A stretch of 64,000 nucleotides of DNA from Cryomorpha ignava (GCF_010686655.1 NZ_JAAGVY010000018.1:1-64000), one strand, 5' to 3'; positions 18,149-28,402 are shown, numbered from the stretch's first letter. Translations and numbers: made by a program. Notes: generated by a model from the letters alone, not told the origin.

Positions 18149-21100
18149 ATGTTGCGAAATCTCTACCTACTGGGTTTAGTATTCCTGTTATCTACTTCTT
18201 CTTTACTCGCACAGGTTGGTGCGGGAACACTAAAAGGGAAGCTTACCGATTCTGAAACAGGGGAACCCCTACCTTTTGTTAACATCGTTTTACAGAGCGG
18301 CGACCAGCAGGTTGCCGGTGGGTCAACCGATTTTGATGGGAACTACACCATCAAACCGATCCCGCCGGGATCGTATAATGTTCTAATCTCTTACGTAGGT
18401 TACAACGCTAAGAGAATTGAAGGAGTGATCATTAATAACTCCAAAATTACCTTTTTGGACATCGATATGGATTCTGGTATTAAACTTACCGAATTTGAAG
18501 TAGTGGAATATTCTGTTCCGCTTATTGATAAAGATGGAGGTTCTACCGGGGGTACTGTTACCCGCGAAGATATTGCGCGTATGCCCGGTCGGTCTGCTAC
18601 TTCTATCGCTGCAACCGTTGGTGGAGTGCAGGAAACCAGCGGTGGAGATATTTCAATTCGCGGAGCCAGAACAGACAACACCTATTATTATATAGATGGA
18701 ATTAAGGTAAGGGGCTCAAGCAACTTGCCTAAAGCCGCCATTGAAGAGGTATCTGTTTTAACAGGAGGTATTCCGGCCAACTACGGTGACGCCACCGGTG
18801 GTATTATTGCGATTACTACGCGTGGTGCCAGCAGCCAATACTTTGGTAGTATCGATGTACTAACATCGGGTTTTGCAAATGAAGATGGAGACGGAATTGG
18901 TCTCGACCGTTTTTCACAAACGCAGGTAGAAGGTGTTATTTCAGGCCCGCTTATTTGGAAAAAAGACGCCGAAGGAAACAAAGACAAACCTCTTATCGGA
19001 TTTTTTGCATCAGGGAACTACAGGGACTTTTTGGATGGTCGACCGACCATTGGTAACTATAGAATTAAACAATCGGTAAAAGATCAATTGGTTAACAATC
19101 CGCTGGATTTTAGTTTAATTAATTTCGATGTTAACCCTTCCGCAGACGTTTATATTAATGATCAGGGTGAGTTAGTTAACGCAACGGTAGTAAGTCCTTC
19201 TGTTCAGGGAATTTCAAATTCTGAATTTCTAAATTCTTCAGATTGGGAAGAAGTACCTGCGAGACAAAATGATAGACAACAAGGAGTCTCGGCAACATTA
19301 AAATTTGATGTGGCTACAGCGCCGAATTTTGATGTGTCTTTCGGAGGTACATACGACTGGGAAAAAGATAATTTATACAACTATGAAAACAGCCTGCTGA
19401 ACGCACAAAACAATGGTGAATCCACAGATCAAACCTGGAGAGCGTTTGGTAGATTTACACAGCGGTTTAACTCTGATGCCGTTCAAGGCGAAGAAGAAGG
19501 CCTTATAAAGAATGCGTTTTACAGCATAATGGTAGATTATAGCCGCAGAGAGCGTGTACGCCAGGATCCAATTCACAAAGACAAGCTATTTAATTATGGA
19601 TATGTTGGCAGTTTTGAAACACAGACTGCACCTAACTATCGTTTTAGACAGGATACCTCAGCATTTGGATTTTATCAGGAAGGTTTGCGTGAGATTGCTA
19701 CTACTTTTACACCTAGTGAGGTGAACAGCGATTTGGCTTCATATACATCTGCACTTTACAATTATTACAACGAGTTGGGATTTGTGCCTAGAACACTGAA
19801 CGATATTCAGGCCGCAGGTGGTTTGATAAATGGACAGGCTGCTCCTAGCGTTTATGGACTTTACAATGCAATAGGTCGGCCGTATAACAATTATGCATTC
19901 TTTAATCAAAACCAGTTTCGAATTACAGGTTCAGGTTCTGCCGATATAGGCGACCATGCAATTACTCTTGGCTTTGAATTTGAACAATATACTGAGCGTA
20001 ATTTTGGTGCCAACCCTATTGAGTTGTGGATCCAAGCTCGCGGTCTTGCCAATCGCCACCTTCAGGAATTTGATAAATCATCTGTTGCAAACCAGTTTGA
20101 TGTTAACGGGACTACTTTCTTTACTTATGACCGCATCAATGATCTTGCAAGCCAAACTACTTTTGATAGAAATCTGCGGATTTCCCTTGGTATGGATCCC
20201 AATGGAAGTGAACTTATAAACGTCGATGGTCTTGATCCCGATGTTTTTGAGTTAGATATGTTCAGCGCCGATGAGCTTTTGCGTCAGGGTGGAACTTCTT
20301 CGCTGGTAAATTATTACGGGTATGACTACAAAGGCAATGTGCTGACGGGAAGCCGCCCAACAATTGTAGATTTCTTTAATGAAAGAGACGAAAACGGGGT
20401 GCTTACAAGACCAATTGCTGCATTTGAGCCGGTTTATATTGCCGGATACATTATGGACAAGTTTGCTTTTGATGACATTATCTTTAACGTTGGGGTTCGC
20501 ATCGACCGCTTTGACGCAAACCAGTCTGTACTAAAGGATAAATATGTAATTGGTGATGCACGCACTGCAGGCGAAATTAGAAATGCCGATCCGGAATCAA
20601 ATCTCTTCTTTGGAGAATTGCCTAATAATGTTGGCGACGACTGGGTGGTGTATGTAAATGACCTACAAAATCCTACCGCAATAAATGGGTATCGCGACGA
20701 CGAAACCTGGTATAATGCACAGGGTGTTGTTATTTCTGATCCAAGAGCCATTAAAACAGCGTCTGGAATAGCACCTTTACTTCGCGATCCTAGTGCAGTT
20801 GGTGAAAATTTAACGAGCGATGCTTTCGAGGATTACAAGCCGCAAATTAATGTTATGCCACGGGTTTCTTTCTCTTTCCCGATTTCTGATGAAGCTGTTT
20901 TCTTTGCACATTACGATATCCTTACGCAAAGACCAACAGGCCAAAATATTACCAATCCGGCAGATTATCTGTTTATTCAGAACTTGGGAAATCGCGCGGT
21001 TAATAATCCAAATCTTCGACCTACCAAAACAATCGATTATGAACTGGGTTTCCAGCAAGTGCTTTCCAGGAGCTCTTCGCTCAAAATATCAGCTTTTTAT

Positions 21101-21913
21101 CGCGAAACCCGCGATGAAATTCAGGCGCGAAGATTGCTCGAAGCTTTCCCGGTTACTTATACCTCTTTCGACAATTTTGACTTTGGTACTACAAAAGGAC
21201 TTACACTTACGTATGATTTGCGTAGAACAGGAAACATCACTTTGCGTTTGGCTTATACGTTGCAGTTTGCTTCAGCCACTGGTTCAAGCGCTGGATCATC
21301 GCTTAACCTTGTAAACTCAGGCGAGCCTAACCTTCGGGTTATCTTCCCTACCGATCGTGATCAGCGCCACGTTTTTGTTGGAACATTTGATTACCGTTAT
21401 GGATCTGGTAAAGATTATAACGGACCCACCATCGGCGGAAGCCAAATTTTTGCAAATGCCGGCCTAAATTTAGTTGGAAACTTGGGTACAGGTACACCGT
21501 ATTCACAGCAGCAGCGCGCTACCGGTGAGGCATTTATTAATACCGCAGGTTCGCCACAGCTTGAAGGTACTGTAAATGGTTCCAGACTTCCCACTCAATT
21601 TAGAATCAACGCTCAGATTGATAAGTCATTTCAATTGAAATTTGGCAAAGAAGGCGAAGAGCAAAAACAAGCTTCACTAAATGTTTACTTACTAATTAAC
21701 AATTTACTCAACACCCAAAACATTTTTGGTGTATATAGATATACTGGTAATGCTGATGATGATGGATATCTTGCCTCTCCTCAGTTTGCTCCTGGTATTG
21801 AGTCGCAAATAGACCCGCAGTCGTTTAGAGATATGTATGCGCTAAAGGTTGCTACACCATTTAATTATTCTTCTCCACGCACCATTCAGCTTGGGGTAAG
21901 ATTAGACTTTTAA
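18149..21913 (+). CDS. TonB-dependent outer-membrane receptor with carboxypeptidase-regulatory-like N-domain
   Basis: About 1254 residues from the ATG at 18149, which directly precedes the signal peptide (LRNLYLLGLVFLLSTSSLLAQ); the frame extends upstream to 18068 without a plausible signal. After the signal comes a CarboxypepD_reg-like beta-sandwich (GTLKGKLTDSETGEPLPFVNI ... YNVLISYVGY). The plug domain follows (DIARMPGRSATSIAA, ISIRGARTDNTYYYIDG, IPANYGDATGGIIAITTRG) and then a long 22-strand barrel ending RTIQLGVRLDF, with the expected terminal Phe. It imports a substrate using TonB energy; the substrate is unknown. There is no SusD gene next door; a giant secreted protein and a PorV-like barrel follow instead, in the same direction. 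Confidence 0.93.
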   Translation: MLRNLYLLGLVFLLSTSSLLAQVGAGTLKGKLTDSETGEPLPFVNIVLQSGDQQVAGGSTDFDGNYTIKPIPPGSYNVLISYVGYNAKRIEGVIINNSKITFLDIDMDSGIKLTEFEVVEYSVPLIDKDGGSTGGTVTREDIARMPGRSATSIAATVGGVQETSGGDISIRGARTDNTYYYIDGIKVRGSSNLPKAAIEEVSVLTGGIPANYGDATGGIIAITTRGASSQYFGSIDVLTSGFANEDGDGIGLDRFSQTQVEGVISGPLIWKKDAEGNKDKPLIGFFASGNYRDFLDGRPTIGNYRIKQSVKDQLVNNPLDFSLINFDVNPSADVYINDQGELVNATVVSPSVQGISNSEFLNSSDWEEVPARQNDRQQGVSATLKFDVATAPNFDVSFGGTYDWEKDNLYNYENSLLNAQNNGESTDQTWRAFGRFTQRFNSDAVQGEEEGLIKNAFYSIMVDYSRRERVRQDPIHKDKLFNYGYVGSFETQTAPNYRFRQDTSAFGFYQEGLREIATTFTPSEVNSDLASYTSALYNYYNELGFVPRTLNDIQAAGGLINGQAAPSVYGLYNAIGRPYNNYAFFNQNQFRITGSGSADIGDHAITLGFEFEQYTERNFGANPIELWIQARGLANRHLQEFDKSSVANQFDVNGTTFFTYDRINDLASQTTFDRNLRISLGMDPNGSELINVDGLDPDVFELDMFSADELLRQGGTSSLVNYYGYDYKGNVLTGSRPTIVDFFNERDENGVLTRPIAAFEPVYIAGYIMDKFAFDDIIFNVGVRIDRFDANQSVLKDKYVIGDARTAGEIRNADPESNLFFGELPNNVGDDWVVYVNDLQNPTAINGYRDDETWYNAQGVVISDPRAIKTASGIAPLLRDPSAVGENLTSDAFEDYKPQINVMPRVSFSFPISDEAVFFAHYDILTQRPTGQNITNPADYLFIQNLGNRAVNNPNLRPTKTIDYELGFQQVLSRSSSLKISAFYRETRDEIQARRLLEAFPVTYTSFDNFDFGTTKGLTLTYDLRRTGNITLRLAYTLQFASATGSSAGSSLNLVNSGEPNLRVIFPTDRDQRHVFVGTFDYRYGSGKDYNGPTIGGSQIFANAGLNLVGNLGTGTPYSQQQRATGEAFINTAGSPQLEGTVNGSRLPTQFRINAQIDKSFQLKFGKEGEEQKQASLNVYLLINNLLNTQNIFGVYRYTGNADDDGYLASPQFAPGIESQIDPQSFRDMYALKVATPFNYSSPRTIQLGVRLDF

Positions 21914-21942
21914 TATTATTGAAATTCAATTATAAATAACTT

Positions 21943-24900
21943 ATGAGAGTGTTTAATTACAGTTTATTAATCGCAGCTCTGCTCACAGTTAGCGTAAACT
22001 CCACTCAGGCACGAGAATATATGGGTCCGAAATCGAACTCAAATAAGGGTGTAAAAGCCAAAGCTGCCGGATGTTCACCCGCTCAAACACTTACCGAGTT
22101 TTTCGTAAATAACGTACGAACATCTGCGGAAACAGGCGGTAATACCTGGTATGATCGTGGAAATGGCCAGCCTTATTATGAAGTTCCGGCAAACGAAGGC
22201 AACCACGCTATTTTTGCAGGTGCCTTGTGGATGGGTGGTGAAGACCCTGCAGGAAATCTAAAACTTGCGGCAATTCGCTTTCGCCAAAACGGAAACGATT
22301 TCTGGCCAGGCCCACTTTCTGTTGACGGTACGGCTTCTATTGACGAAGCTACTTGTCAGTTATGGGATCGTTTTTTCCTCATGTCAAGGCAGATGGTCGA
22401 AACCCATAGATATTATTTTACACTACTAAACTCTGGTGTAGATCCAACAACAGATCCGCTATTTGAAAATGGATACCAGATACCGACAGAAATTTTGGAA
22501 TGGCCTTCGCAGGGTGATGCCAACCTGGGTCAAAGCCCGACTATAGCTCCATTTGGAGATTTGCGCGATCCGGAAACCGGAGAGATTGTTACTACCCCCG
22601 GTTTGTATGAACCACTTTTGGGAGATTACCCGCTTTACGATTTAGATCAGGAAATTGATTGTAGAACCAGACTGGTAACAGATCCTGTTCCACTTTTTGG
22701 TGACTTTACCATGTATTGGGTATTTAACGATAAAGGAAACGTACACACAGAATCGAATGGTGATCCGATCGGAATGGAAATTCAGGCGCAGATGTTTGGG
22801 TTTACTACCAATGATGAGATCAATAATATGACATTCGTTAACTATGTATTAATTAACCGTGGTACCTTAACACTTGAAGATACTTATTTTGCCCAATGGG
22901 TAGATACTGATCTTGGAAATCCGCAAGACGACTTTATTGGTTGTGATGTAATGAGAGGTCTCGGTTATTCTTACAATGGAGATAACGATGATGAAGGATC
23001 GTCGGTTGGTCCCGGTTATGGTACACAGCCTCCTGCTATTGGAGTAGATTTCTTTGAAGGACCGTATCAAGATCCCGATGGAATAAACAATGCTTATGGT
23101 ATAGGCGAAGGGCAAGCTTTAAATGGTTTAGGTTATAGAAATCCGCTTGATTCTTTATTGCCAAATGGAATTGATACAATTATTGACAATGAGCGCTTTG
23201 GAATGCGTAGATTCCTTTTTCACAACAATTCATCAGGTCCGGTTCCTACTCAGGATCCGCAAAATGCTGTAGAGTATTACAATATGATGCGCGGAATTTG
23301 GAAAAATGGTACGCCAATGACTTTTGGTGGTACAGGTTATAACCCTACATGCCAGGCTTGTCTTACCGCAGATTTCATGTTTCCCGGCGATACAGACCCA
23401 CTTCACTGGGGTACTGAAGGAGTAGATCCCAACTATCCTGAAACGGGTGGATGGACTGAAGAGAATGAAGGAAATGAGGCCGGTGACAGACGTTTTGTGC
23501 AATCGGCCGGGCCATTTACGCTCGACCCGGGTGAGTTTAACAATATTACTGTTGGGGTAGTTTACGCTCGCGCCTCTAATGGTGGTCCGTTTGCGTCAGT
23601 TACCGAACTACTTCAGGCAGATGACAAAGCACAGTCTCTGTTTGACAACTGTTTTAGATTGCTCGATGGGCCTGATGCTCCTGATCTTACAGGTCAGGAA
23701 CTAGATAGAGAACTGATTCTTTATCTCAGAAATACGAGTCCTTTGAGTAATAATAACCAGGAAAAATATACAGAACTAGATCCAACTATACCGCCGCAAA
23801 ACACAGAAGGTGAAGCGAATGACCAGTTCTATAGATTTCAGGGATATGAGGTTTATCAATTGAAAAATTCCGGAGTTTCTGTATCAGATATAGAAGACCA
23901 GAGTTTGGCTCGCCGAATCTTTCAATCAGATATACGTGATTTTAAAAACGGTGGTGAAGCTATTGGGCAAATCATTAATTACGAATTACAGCAAGACATA
24001 GGATTGCCGGTTCCAAGAGAGATGGTGAACGGTGCCAATGAAGGGATTAGACATTCATATCAAGTTACAACAGATCAGTTTGCCTCTGGAGATACGCGCT
24101 TGATCAATTTCAAGAAATATTATTTTCTTGCGATTGCGTATGGATATAACGAGTATGAACCTTATAATCCTGATCCAAACATACTTTCAGGTCAGGCGAG
24201 ACCATATTTACGTGGTAGATCAGGTGCTGTTGGCGATATTCAGGCTATCACCCTTATTCCTCACAAGCCTGTACCAGAACAGTTTGGTACAGTGATTAAC
24301 GCTGAATATGGTGATGGAGTTCAAATTACACGCTTAGAGGGAACAGGGAATGGTAATAACAACCTTGTACTTACAAAAGAGACGGTAGATGCCATAATGG
24401 ATGAGGCTCCTTTTAAAGCTGATCAACTTACATATGAGCCGGGCGAAGGCCCTATAAATGTCCGAGTAATTGATCCGTTAAATGTTAAACCGGCGAACTT
24501 TACACTTCGATTTTACAACGAGAAAGACCCGAGTGGAGAAGGTTATATAGGCGATTTTAATACTTCCAGCTGGTATATGGTAGATGCAAATAATCCTGGA
24601 GATACCATTTTTAGTGAAACGACTATTCAAACCCAGAGCGAGCAAATTGTACCCGAGTATGGTATATCTGTATCTGTTGGTCAATATGAATACGATATTG
24701 TAAACAGAGAATTAAGTGCTAACGAAATTAAGCGGTATCCGCTTCTACTTGGAAATAGCATTGAGTTTACAAGCGGCCCCGATGGCTGGCTGGCAGGCGT
24801 TGCTGATCAGGAAGGCGCTAATCCGCTTAATTGGATTAGATCAGGCTCTAACGTTGTTACTCCTGAAACTAATTCAGGTGACCCGTGCTTCCTTCTGCCT

Positions 24901-26340
24901 GATGGTACAACAGATCCATCTGTATTTAATGACTATAGAGGGATTGATAACGCTCAAATATTTGAAGATGTTGTGGGTGGTACATTTGCTCCGGCGCGTT
25001 TGGTTGCCGGGTATGACTGCGGTATTGCACCATTCTCGAACGAAGCTTCGGCAGCTGTAATTAAAGATGCGAAAGATCTCAGCTTAACAAAATCAGTTGA
25101 TATTTTCATTACTCAAGATAAGAGTAGATGGAGTCGTGTACCGGTTTTCGAAATGCAATTCCAAAAGGAATTTGCACAGTTAGAGAAGAAGAAAATGCAG
25201 CTGCGTGGTGCTTTATCGGTAGATAAAAACGGTAGAAATCAACTTGAGCCCGGAGCCAATATTGATGAATGTACATACAATGGTGCGCAAGTGCTTACAG
25301 AAGAAGAAGTATTTGGATGGACCGAAGCCAAGCGCATGGCATTTCTTGCACTTGTAAGTGGTCAATACACCGAAATTCAAAGTGCCGATCAATTGGTTGG
25401 CTTGTCATTTGGAATGGGATACTTTCCGGGGTATGCTATTTCTCCCGAAAGCGGTGAACGCCTGAATATGGGATTTGGTGAAAACTCATACCTGTCTGGT
25501 GACAACGGAAGAGACATGTTGTGGAACCCGACTTCTAGAGTTACTACACAGCTCAATGATCAGTTTATTGTTGGTGGCGAACACTACATATATACTTTCC
25601 GCAACAAGAAATATGACGAGAGTTTGAAAACTAGTCCTGATCCACGTCAGGCGATGCCTGCTTATGATGGAGGTCAAACAGTTTACGATGTAATGACTGA
25701 GTTTGAGAAACCTACGTTCTCTAATGAAATTGACCGTTTGTATCGAGCATTTGCATGGGTAGGTTTCCCGCTTCTTGCCAACGGCTTTGAATTTTTATCG
25801 CCCGAAGAAGGCCTTGTGCCCGGTAATGTTAAAGTTTCGGCTCATGTGGCGCAGCCTTACTCGCCGTATGCTACCGTTAGAGACGAGCTAGGAGATGCTT
25901 CAATGCCTCAGCCGCTTCCAACTACGAATTACAATCTTAGCTCCAATTTCTGGTATCCTGAATACGCGTTCTCAACAGAGGGCAGTGAAACGCTTAGAAA
26001 CCAAACAGAAGTAGGTACAACAGCGCTTGATCTGATTGATATAGTTCCAAACCCATACTACGCTTACTCGGCTTATGAGCAAAGCAGGGTTGATAATAGA
26101 GTGAAATTTGTAAACCTTCCTCCTGAATGTAAAATTTCAATCTTTACCATAAATGGAACGCTTATCAATGTATTTGAAAAGGATAATCCGAATACTTATT
26201 TGGAGTGGAATTTACAAAATGAGAGCTTTATTCCAATTAGTGGAGGTATGTACTTAATACATGTACAATCACCGGGTCTTGGCGAAAGAGTACTTAAATT
26301 CTTCGCTGCTACGCGACCTACCGACCTAAGAAACTTCTAA
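21943..26340 (+). CDS. Giant secreted surface protein, T9SS/FlgD-like C-terminus
   Basis: 1465 residues with a signal peptide (FNYSLLIAALLTVSVNSTQA). The N-terminal region, with AIFAGALWMGGEDPAGNLK and NDFWPGPL, matches a long secreted protein type often found next to TonB receptors in Bacteroidota; the function of that type is not known to me. The C-terminal ~90 residues read DIVPNPYYAYSAYE ... ISIFTINGTLINVF ... SGGMYLIHVQSPG, the layout of a T9SS type A sorting or FlgD-Ig-like domain. It sits 29 bp after the TonB receptor and 31 bp before the PorV-like gene, so one operon is likely. Export by T9SS and cell-surface exposure are inferred. Confidence 0.82.
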   Translation: MRVFNYSLLIAALLTVSVNSTQAREYMGPKSNSNKGVKAKAAGCSPAQTLTEFFVNNVRTSAETGGNTWYDRGNGQPYYEVPANEGNHAIFAGALWMGGEDPAGNLKLAAIRFRQNGNDFWPGPLSVDGTASIDEATCQLWDRFFLMSRQMVETHRYYFTLLNSGVDPTTDPLFENGYQIPTEILEWPSQGDANLGQSPTIAPFGDLRDPETGEIVTTPGLYEPLLGDYPLYDLDQEIDCRTRLVTDPVPLFGDFTMYWVFNDKGNVHTESNGDPIGMEIQAQMFGFTTNDEINNMTFVNYVLINRGTLTLEDTYFAQWVDTDLGNPQDDFIGCDVMRGLGYSYNGDNDDEGSSVGPGYGTQPPAIGVDFFEGPYQDPDGINNAYGIGEGQALNGLGYRNPLDSLLPNGIDTIIDNERFGMRRFLFHNNSSGPVPTQDPQNAVEYYNMMRGIWKNGTPMTFGGTGYNPTCQACLTADFMFPGDTDPLHWGTEGVDPNYPETGGWTEENEGNEAGDRRFVQSAGPFTLDPGEFNNITVGVVYARASNGGPFASVTELLQADDKAQSLFDNCFRLLDGPDAPDLTGQELDRELILYLRNTSPLSNNNQEKYTELDPTIPPQNTEGEANDQFYRFQGYEVYQLKNSGVSVSDIEDQSLARRIFQSDIRDFKNGGEAIGQIINYELQQDIGLPVPREMVNGANEGIRHSYQVTTDQFASGDTRLINFKKYYFLAIAYGYNEYEPYNPDPNILSGQARPYLRGRSGAVGDIQAITLIPHKPVPEQFGTVINAEYGDGVQITRLEGTGNGNNNLVLTKETVDAIMDEAPFKADQLTYEPGEGPINVRVIDPLNVKPANFTLRFYNEKDPSGEGYIGDFNTSSWYMVDANNPGDTIFSETTIQTQSEQIVPEYGISVSVGQYEYDIVNRELSANEIKRYPLLLGNSIEFTSGPDGWLAGVADQEGANPLNWIRSGSNVVTPETNSGDPCFLLPDGTTDPSVFNDYRGIDNAQIFEDVVGGTFAPARLVAGYDCGIAPFSNEASAAVIKDAKDLSLTKSVDIFITQDKSRWSRVPVFEMQFQKEFAQLEKKKMQLRGALSVDKNGRNQLEPGANIDECTYNGAQVLTEEEVFGWTEAKRMAFLALVSGQYTEIQSADQLVGLSFGMGYFPGYAISPESGERLNMGFGENSYLSGDNGRDMLWNPTSRVTTQLNDQFIVGGEHYIYTFRNKKYDESLKTSPDPRQAMPAYDGGQTVYDVMTEFEKPTFSNEIDRLYRAFAWVGFPLLANGFEFLSPEEGLVPGNVKVSAHVAQPYSPYATVRDELGDASMPQPLPTTNYNLSSNFWYPEYAFSTEGSETLRNQTEVGTTALDLIDIVPNPYYAYSAYEQSRVDNRVKFVNLPPECKISIFTINGTLINVFEKDNPNTYLEWNLQNESFIPISGGMYLIHVQSPGLGERVLKFFAATRPTDLRNF

Positions 26341-26371
26341 AAATACAACTACAGCGATTAACTGTCGAAAT

Positions 26372-27439
26372 ATGAAATACATTTCTAGAAATATAGTAAA
26401 AGCCTTTGTCGTTGCGACTTCATTGCTTACAGTTTCAACTGCCTTTGCAGGCAATCCCGATCGTGCAGGATCTGCCGGCGGAATGCAGCTTCTAATTAAC
26501 CCTTGGGCGCGGAGCAATGGACTGGCTGGAGCCAATATGGCCGATGGTACACCCGTTGAATCTATGTTCCTGAATGTTGGGGGTCTCGCTTTTGTTGAAA
26601 AAACGGAAGTGGCTTTTACCAATGTAAATTATCTGTCAGGTTCAGATGTGTCAATCAATTCAGTTGCTCTGGCACAGCGAATTGGCGAAACAGGTGCAAT
26701 TGGAGTATCGGTTAGTGCATACAACTTTGGTGATATCCGAAGAACGACGACAAACTCGCCCGATGGTGATGGCACCACTTTTAATGTGAATATGGTGAAT
26801 ATAGGCCTATCTTACTCCAAGGCTTTTTCCAATAGTATCTATGGTGGGCTTACATTAAAAGTGCTTAATGAAAGCGTTGCCGACCTTAAATCTACCGGTA
26901 TTGCAATAGACGCAGGTATTAAATATATAACCGGAGACCGCGATCAGGTGAAATTTGGAATTACCCTTAAAAACGTTGGTCCTCCAATGTCGTTTAGCGG
27001 AGATGGACTTAGTTTTGATACTCAGTCACCTACACAAGAATATCCGCTTACGGCAGAGCTGAGAAGTGAAAATTACGAGCTTCCGTCATTGGTAGCTATC
27101 GGATTTAGCTATGACTTTTTACTTGCCGAAGATCACAATCTTACAGCGCACGGTACCTTTATAGCCAATTCTTTTACAGAAGATAATTTTCTGATTGGTG
27201 CTGCCTATGACTTTAAGAAAATGTTGTTTCTAAGAGCTGGATACCACTACGAGCCAAACATTACAAGTGACGAAGACAGAAGATTTGTGTATACTGGTTT
27301 TGCTGCCGGTGCTGGTTTGCAATTTGCCTTTGGAGCTAATAAAACACGTATAGCACTTGATTATTCTTACCGTGCTTCTCAGCCGTTTAACGGAACCCAT
27401 GCAATTGGAGCAAGAATTCATGTCGGTAGTTCTGAATAA
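26372..27439 (+). CDS. PorV/PorQ family outer-membrane barrel protein
   Basis: 355 residues with a signal peptide ending STAFA. The mature start (GSAGGMQLLINPWARSNGLAGANMADGTPVESMFLNVGGLAF, seen in parts) is the classic PorV/PorQ/FadL-like N-terminus, in which a hatch region is followed by 14 barrel strands. The end, NGTHAIGARIHVGSSE, is typical of the short PorV relatives. PorV shuttles T9SS cargo to the attachment complex. This copy is linked to a TonB receptor and a giant secreted protein, so it may serve that partner rather than being the general PorV. Third gene of the apparent operon. Confidence 0.87.
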   Translation: MKYISRNIVKAFVVATSLLTVSTAFAGNPDRAGSAGGMQLLINPWARSNGLAGANMADGTPVESMFLNVGGLAFVEKTEVAFTNVNYLSGSDVSINSVALAQRIGETGAIGVSVSAYNFGDIRRTTTNSPDGDGTTFNVNMVNIGLSYSKAFSNSIYGGLTLKVLNESVADLKSTGIAIDAGIKYITGDRDQVKFGITLKNVGPPMSFSGDGLSFDTQSPTQEYPLTAELRSENYELPSLVAIGFSYDFLLAEDHNLTAHGTFIANSFTEDNFLIGAAYDFKKMLFLRAGYHYEPNITSDEDRRFVYTGFAAGAGLQFAFGANKTRIALDYSYRASQPFNGTHAIGARIHVGSSE

Positions 27440-27454
27440 GATTTAAAATAGTTC

Positions 27455-27462
27455 TATCTTTG
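27455..27462 (+). promoter_or_regulatory. Putative -7 box (TATCTTTG) ahead of greA
   Basis: Exact TAnnTTTG match. The predicted transcription start (about 27467-27470) falls directly before the hairpin at 27472-27502, so the greA leader would begin with a terminator-like structure. Confidence 0.5.
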
Positions 27463-27471
27463 TATTAAATT

Positions 27472-27502
27472 GAGAAAGCCCTTCGTGGGTTTTCTCTTTT
27501 TT
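27472..27502 (+). terminator. Terminator-like hairpin between the PorV-like gene and greA
   Basis: A fully paired 10-bp stem (27472-27481 with 27487-27496, one G-T pair), loop TTCGT, then six T residues. It can serve as the terminator of the upstream operon (stop at 27439). If the TATCTTTG box at 27455 is used, it would also act as a leader attenuator of greA. Confidence 0.8.
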
Positions 27503-27535
27503 GCATGTATATACCTTTCCTTAATTCATTTTATT

Positions 27536-28009
27536 ATGTCGCAAATTAACTACTACACAGAAGGTGGGCTAAAAAAGCTTAAAGACGAGATTCACAAGTT
27601 GAAAACTGTTGATAGACCTTCTATATCTAAACAAATCGCTGAGGCACGCGATAAAGGAGATCTTTCTGAAAATGCAGAATACGATGCTGCGAAAGAGGCG
27701 CAAGGGCTTCTGGAAGCACGTATTTCAAAATTAGATAATGTAATTGCAAATGCCCGTGTGGTTGACGAATCTAAAATGGATACGTCAAAGGCATATATAT
27801 TGAGCAAGGTTAAAATAAAAAATCTCAATAATAATATGATGGTAGATTATCAGCTCGTAGCAGAAAATGAGGCTGATCTTAAAAGCAAAAAGTTATCTAT
27901 TGAATCGCCTATTGGAAAAGGATTACTCGGAAAAGAAAAAGGTGAAGTAGTAGAAATTGAAATTCCTTCTGGAATAGTGAAGTTTGAAATTGTAGAAATT
28001 ACAAGGTAA
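27536..28009 (+). CDS. greA: Transcription elongation factor GreA
   Basis: 157 residues from the ATG at 27536 (MSQINYYTEGGLKKLKDEI); the longer frame from 27470 translates the leader hairpin and is rejected. The N-terminal coiled coil carries the acidic tip (RDKGDLSENAEYDAAKE), which reaches into the RNA-polymerase secondary channel and stimulates cleavage of backtracked RNA. The C-terminal FKBP-like domain ends ISIESPIGKGLLGK-type (here KLSIESPIGKGLLG) and VEIEIPSGIVKFEIVEI. The HIT gene begins 1 bp after its stop, so the two are co-transcribed. Confidence 0.97.
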   Translation: MSQINYYTEGGLKKLKDEIHKLKTVDRPSISKQIAEARDKGDLSENAEYDAAKEAQGLLEARISKLDNVIANARVVDESKMDTSKAYILSKVKIKNLNNNMMVDYQLVAENEADLKSKKLSIESPIGKGLLGKEKGEVVEIEIPSGIVKFEIVEITR

Positions 28010-28010
28010 T

Positions 28011-28400
28011 ATGTCTTCAATTTTTACCAAAATCCTCTCAGGTGAAATCCCTTCTCATAAAGTAGCAGAGAATGACAAGTTTTTGGCCTTTTTGGATATT
28101 AGCCCCTTGGCAAAAGGTCATGTACTGGTTATTCCAAAGGAAGAGATAAATTATATTTTTGATATTCCTGACGAACTTTTAGGTGAGCTGATGGTCTTTG
28201 CAAAGGGCGTTGCGAAGAAAATGGAGAAAGTTGTGCAGTGCGAGCGGATTGGTGTAACCGTTATAGGATTAGAAGTCCCACACGCGCATGTACACTTAAT
28301 TCCAATCAACTCGGTAAGCGATATGAACTTTGCCAAGCCTAAATTAAGCATTGAGGCTGATGAGCTGGCAGAGATTGCAGCAAAAATCAGAAATGCGTGA
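28011..28400 (+). CDS. HIT family nucleotide-binding hydrolase
   Basis: 129 residues. The histidine triad H-x-H-x-H is HAHVHLIPIN, and the N-terminal SIFTKILSGEIPSHKVAEND and DISPLAKGHVLVIPK motifs are typical of the HINT/PKCI branch. Cytosolic; family members hydrolyse nucleoside phosphoramidates or dinucleoside polyphosphates. It follows greA with a 1-bp gap and converges on ruvC, whose stop codon is only 2 bp away on the other strand. Confidence 0.95.
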   Translation: MSSIFTKILSGEIPSHKVAENDKFLAFLDISPLAKGHVLVIPKEEINYIFDIPDELLGELMVFAKGVAKKMEKVVQCERIGVTVIGLEVPHAHVHLIPINSVSDMNFAKPKLSIEADELAEIAAKIRNA

Positions 28401-28402
28401 GA

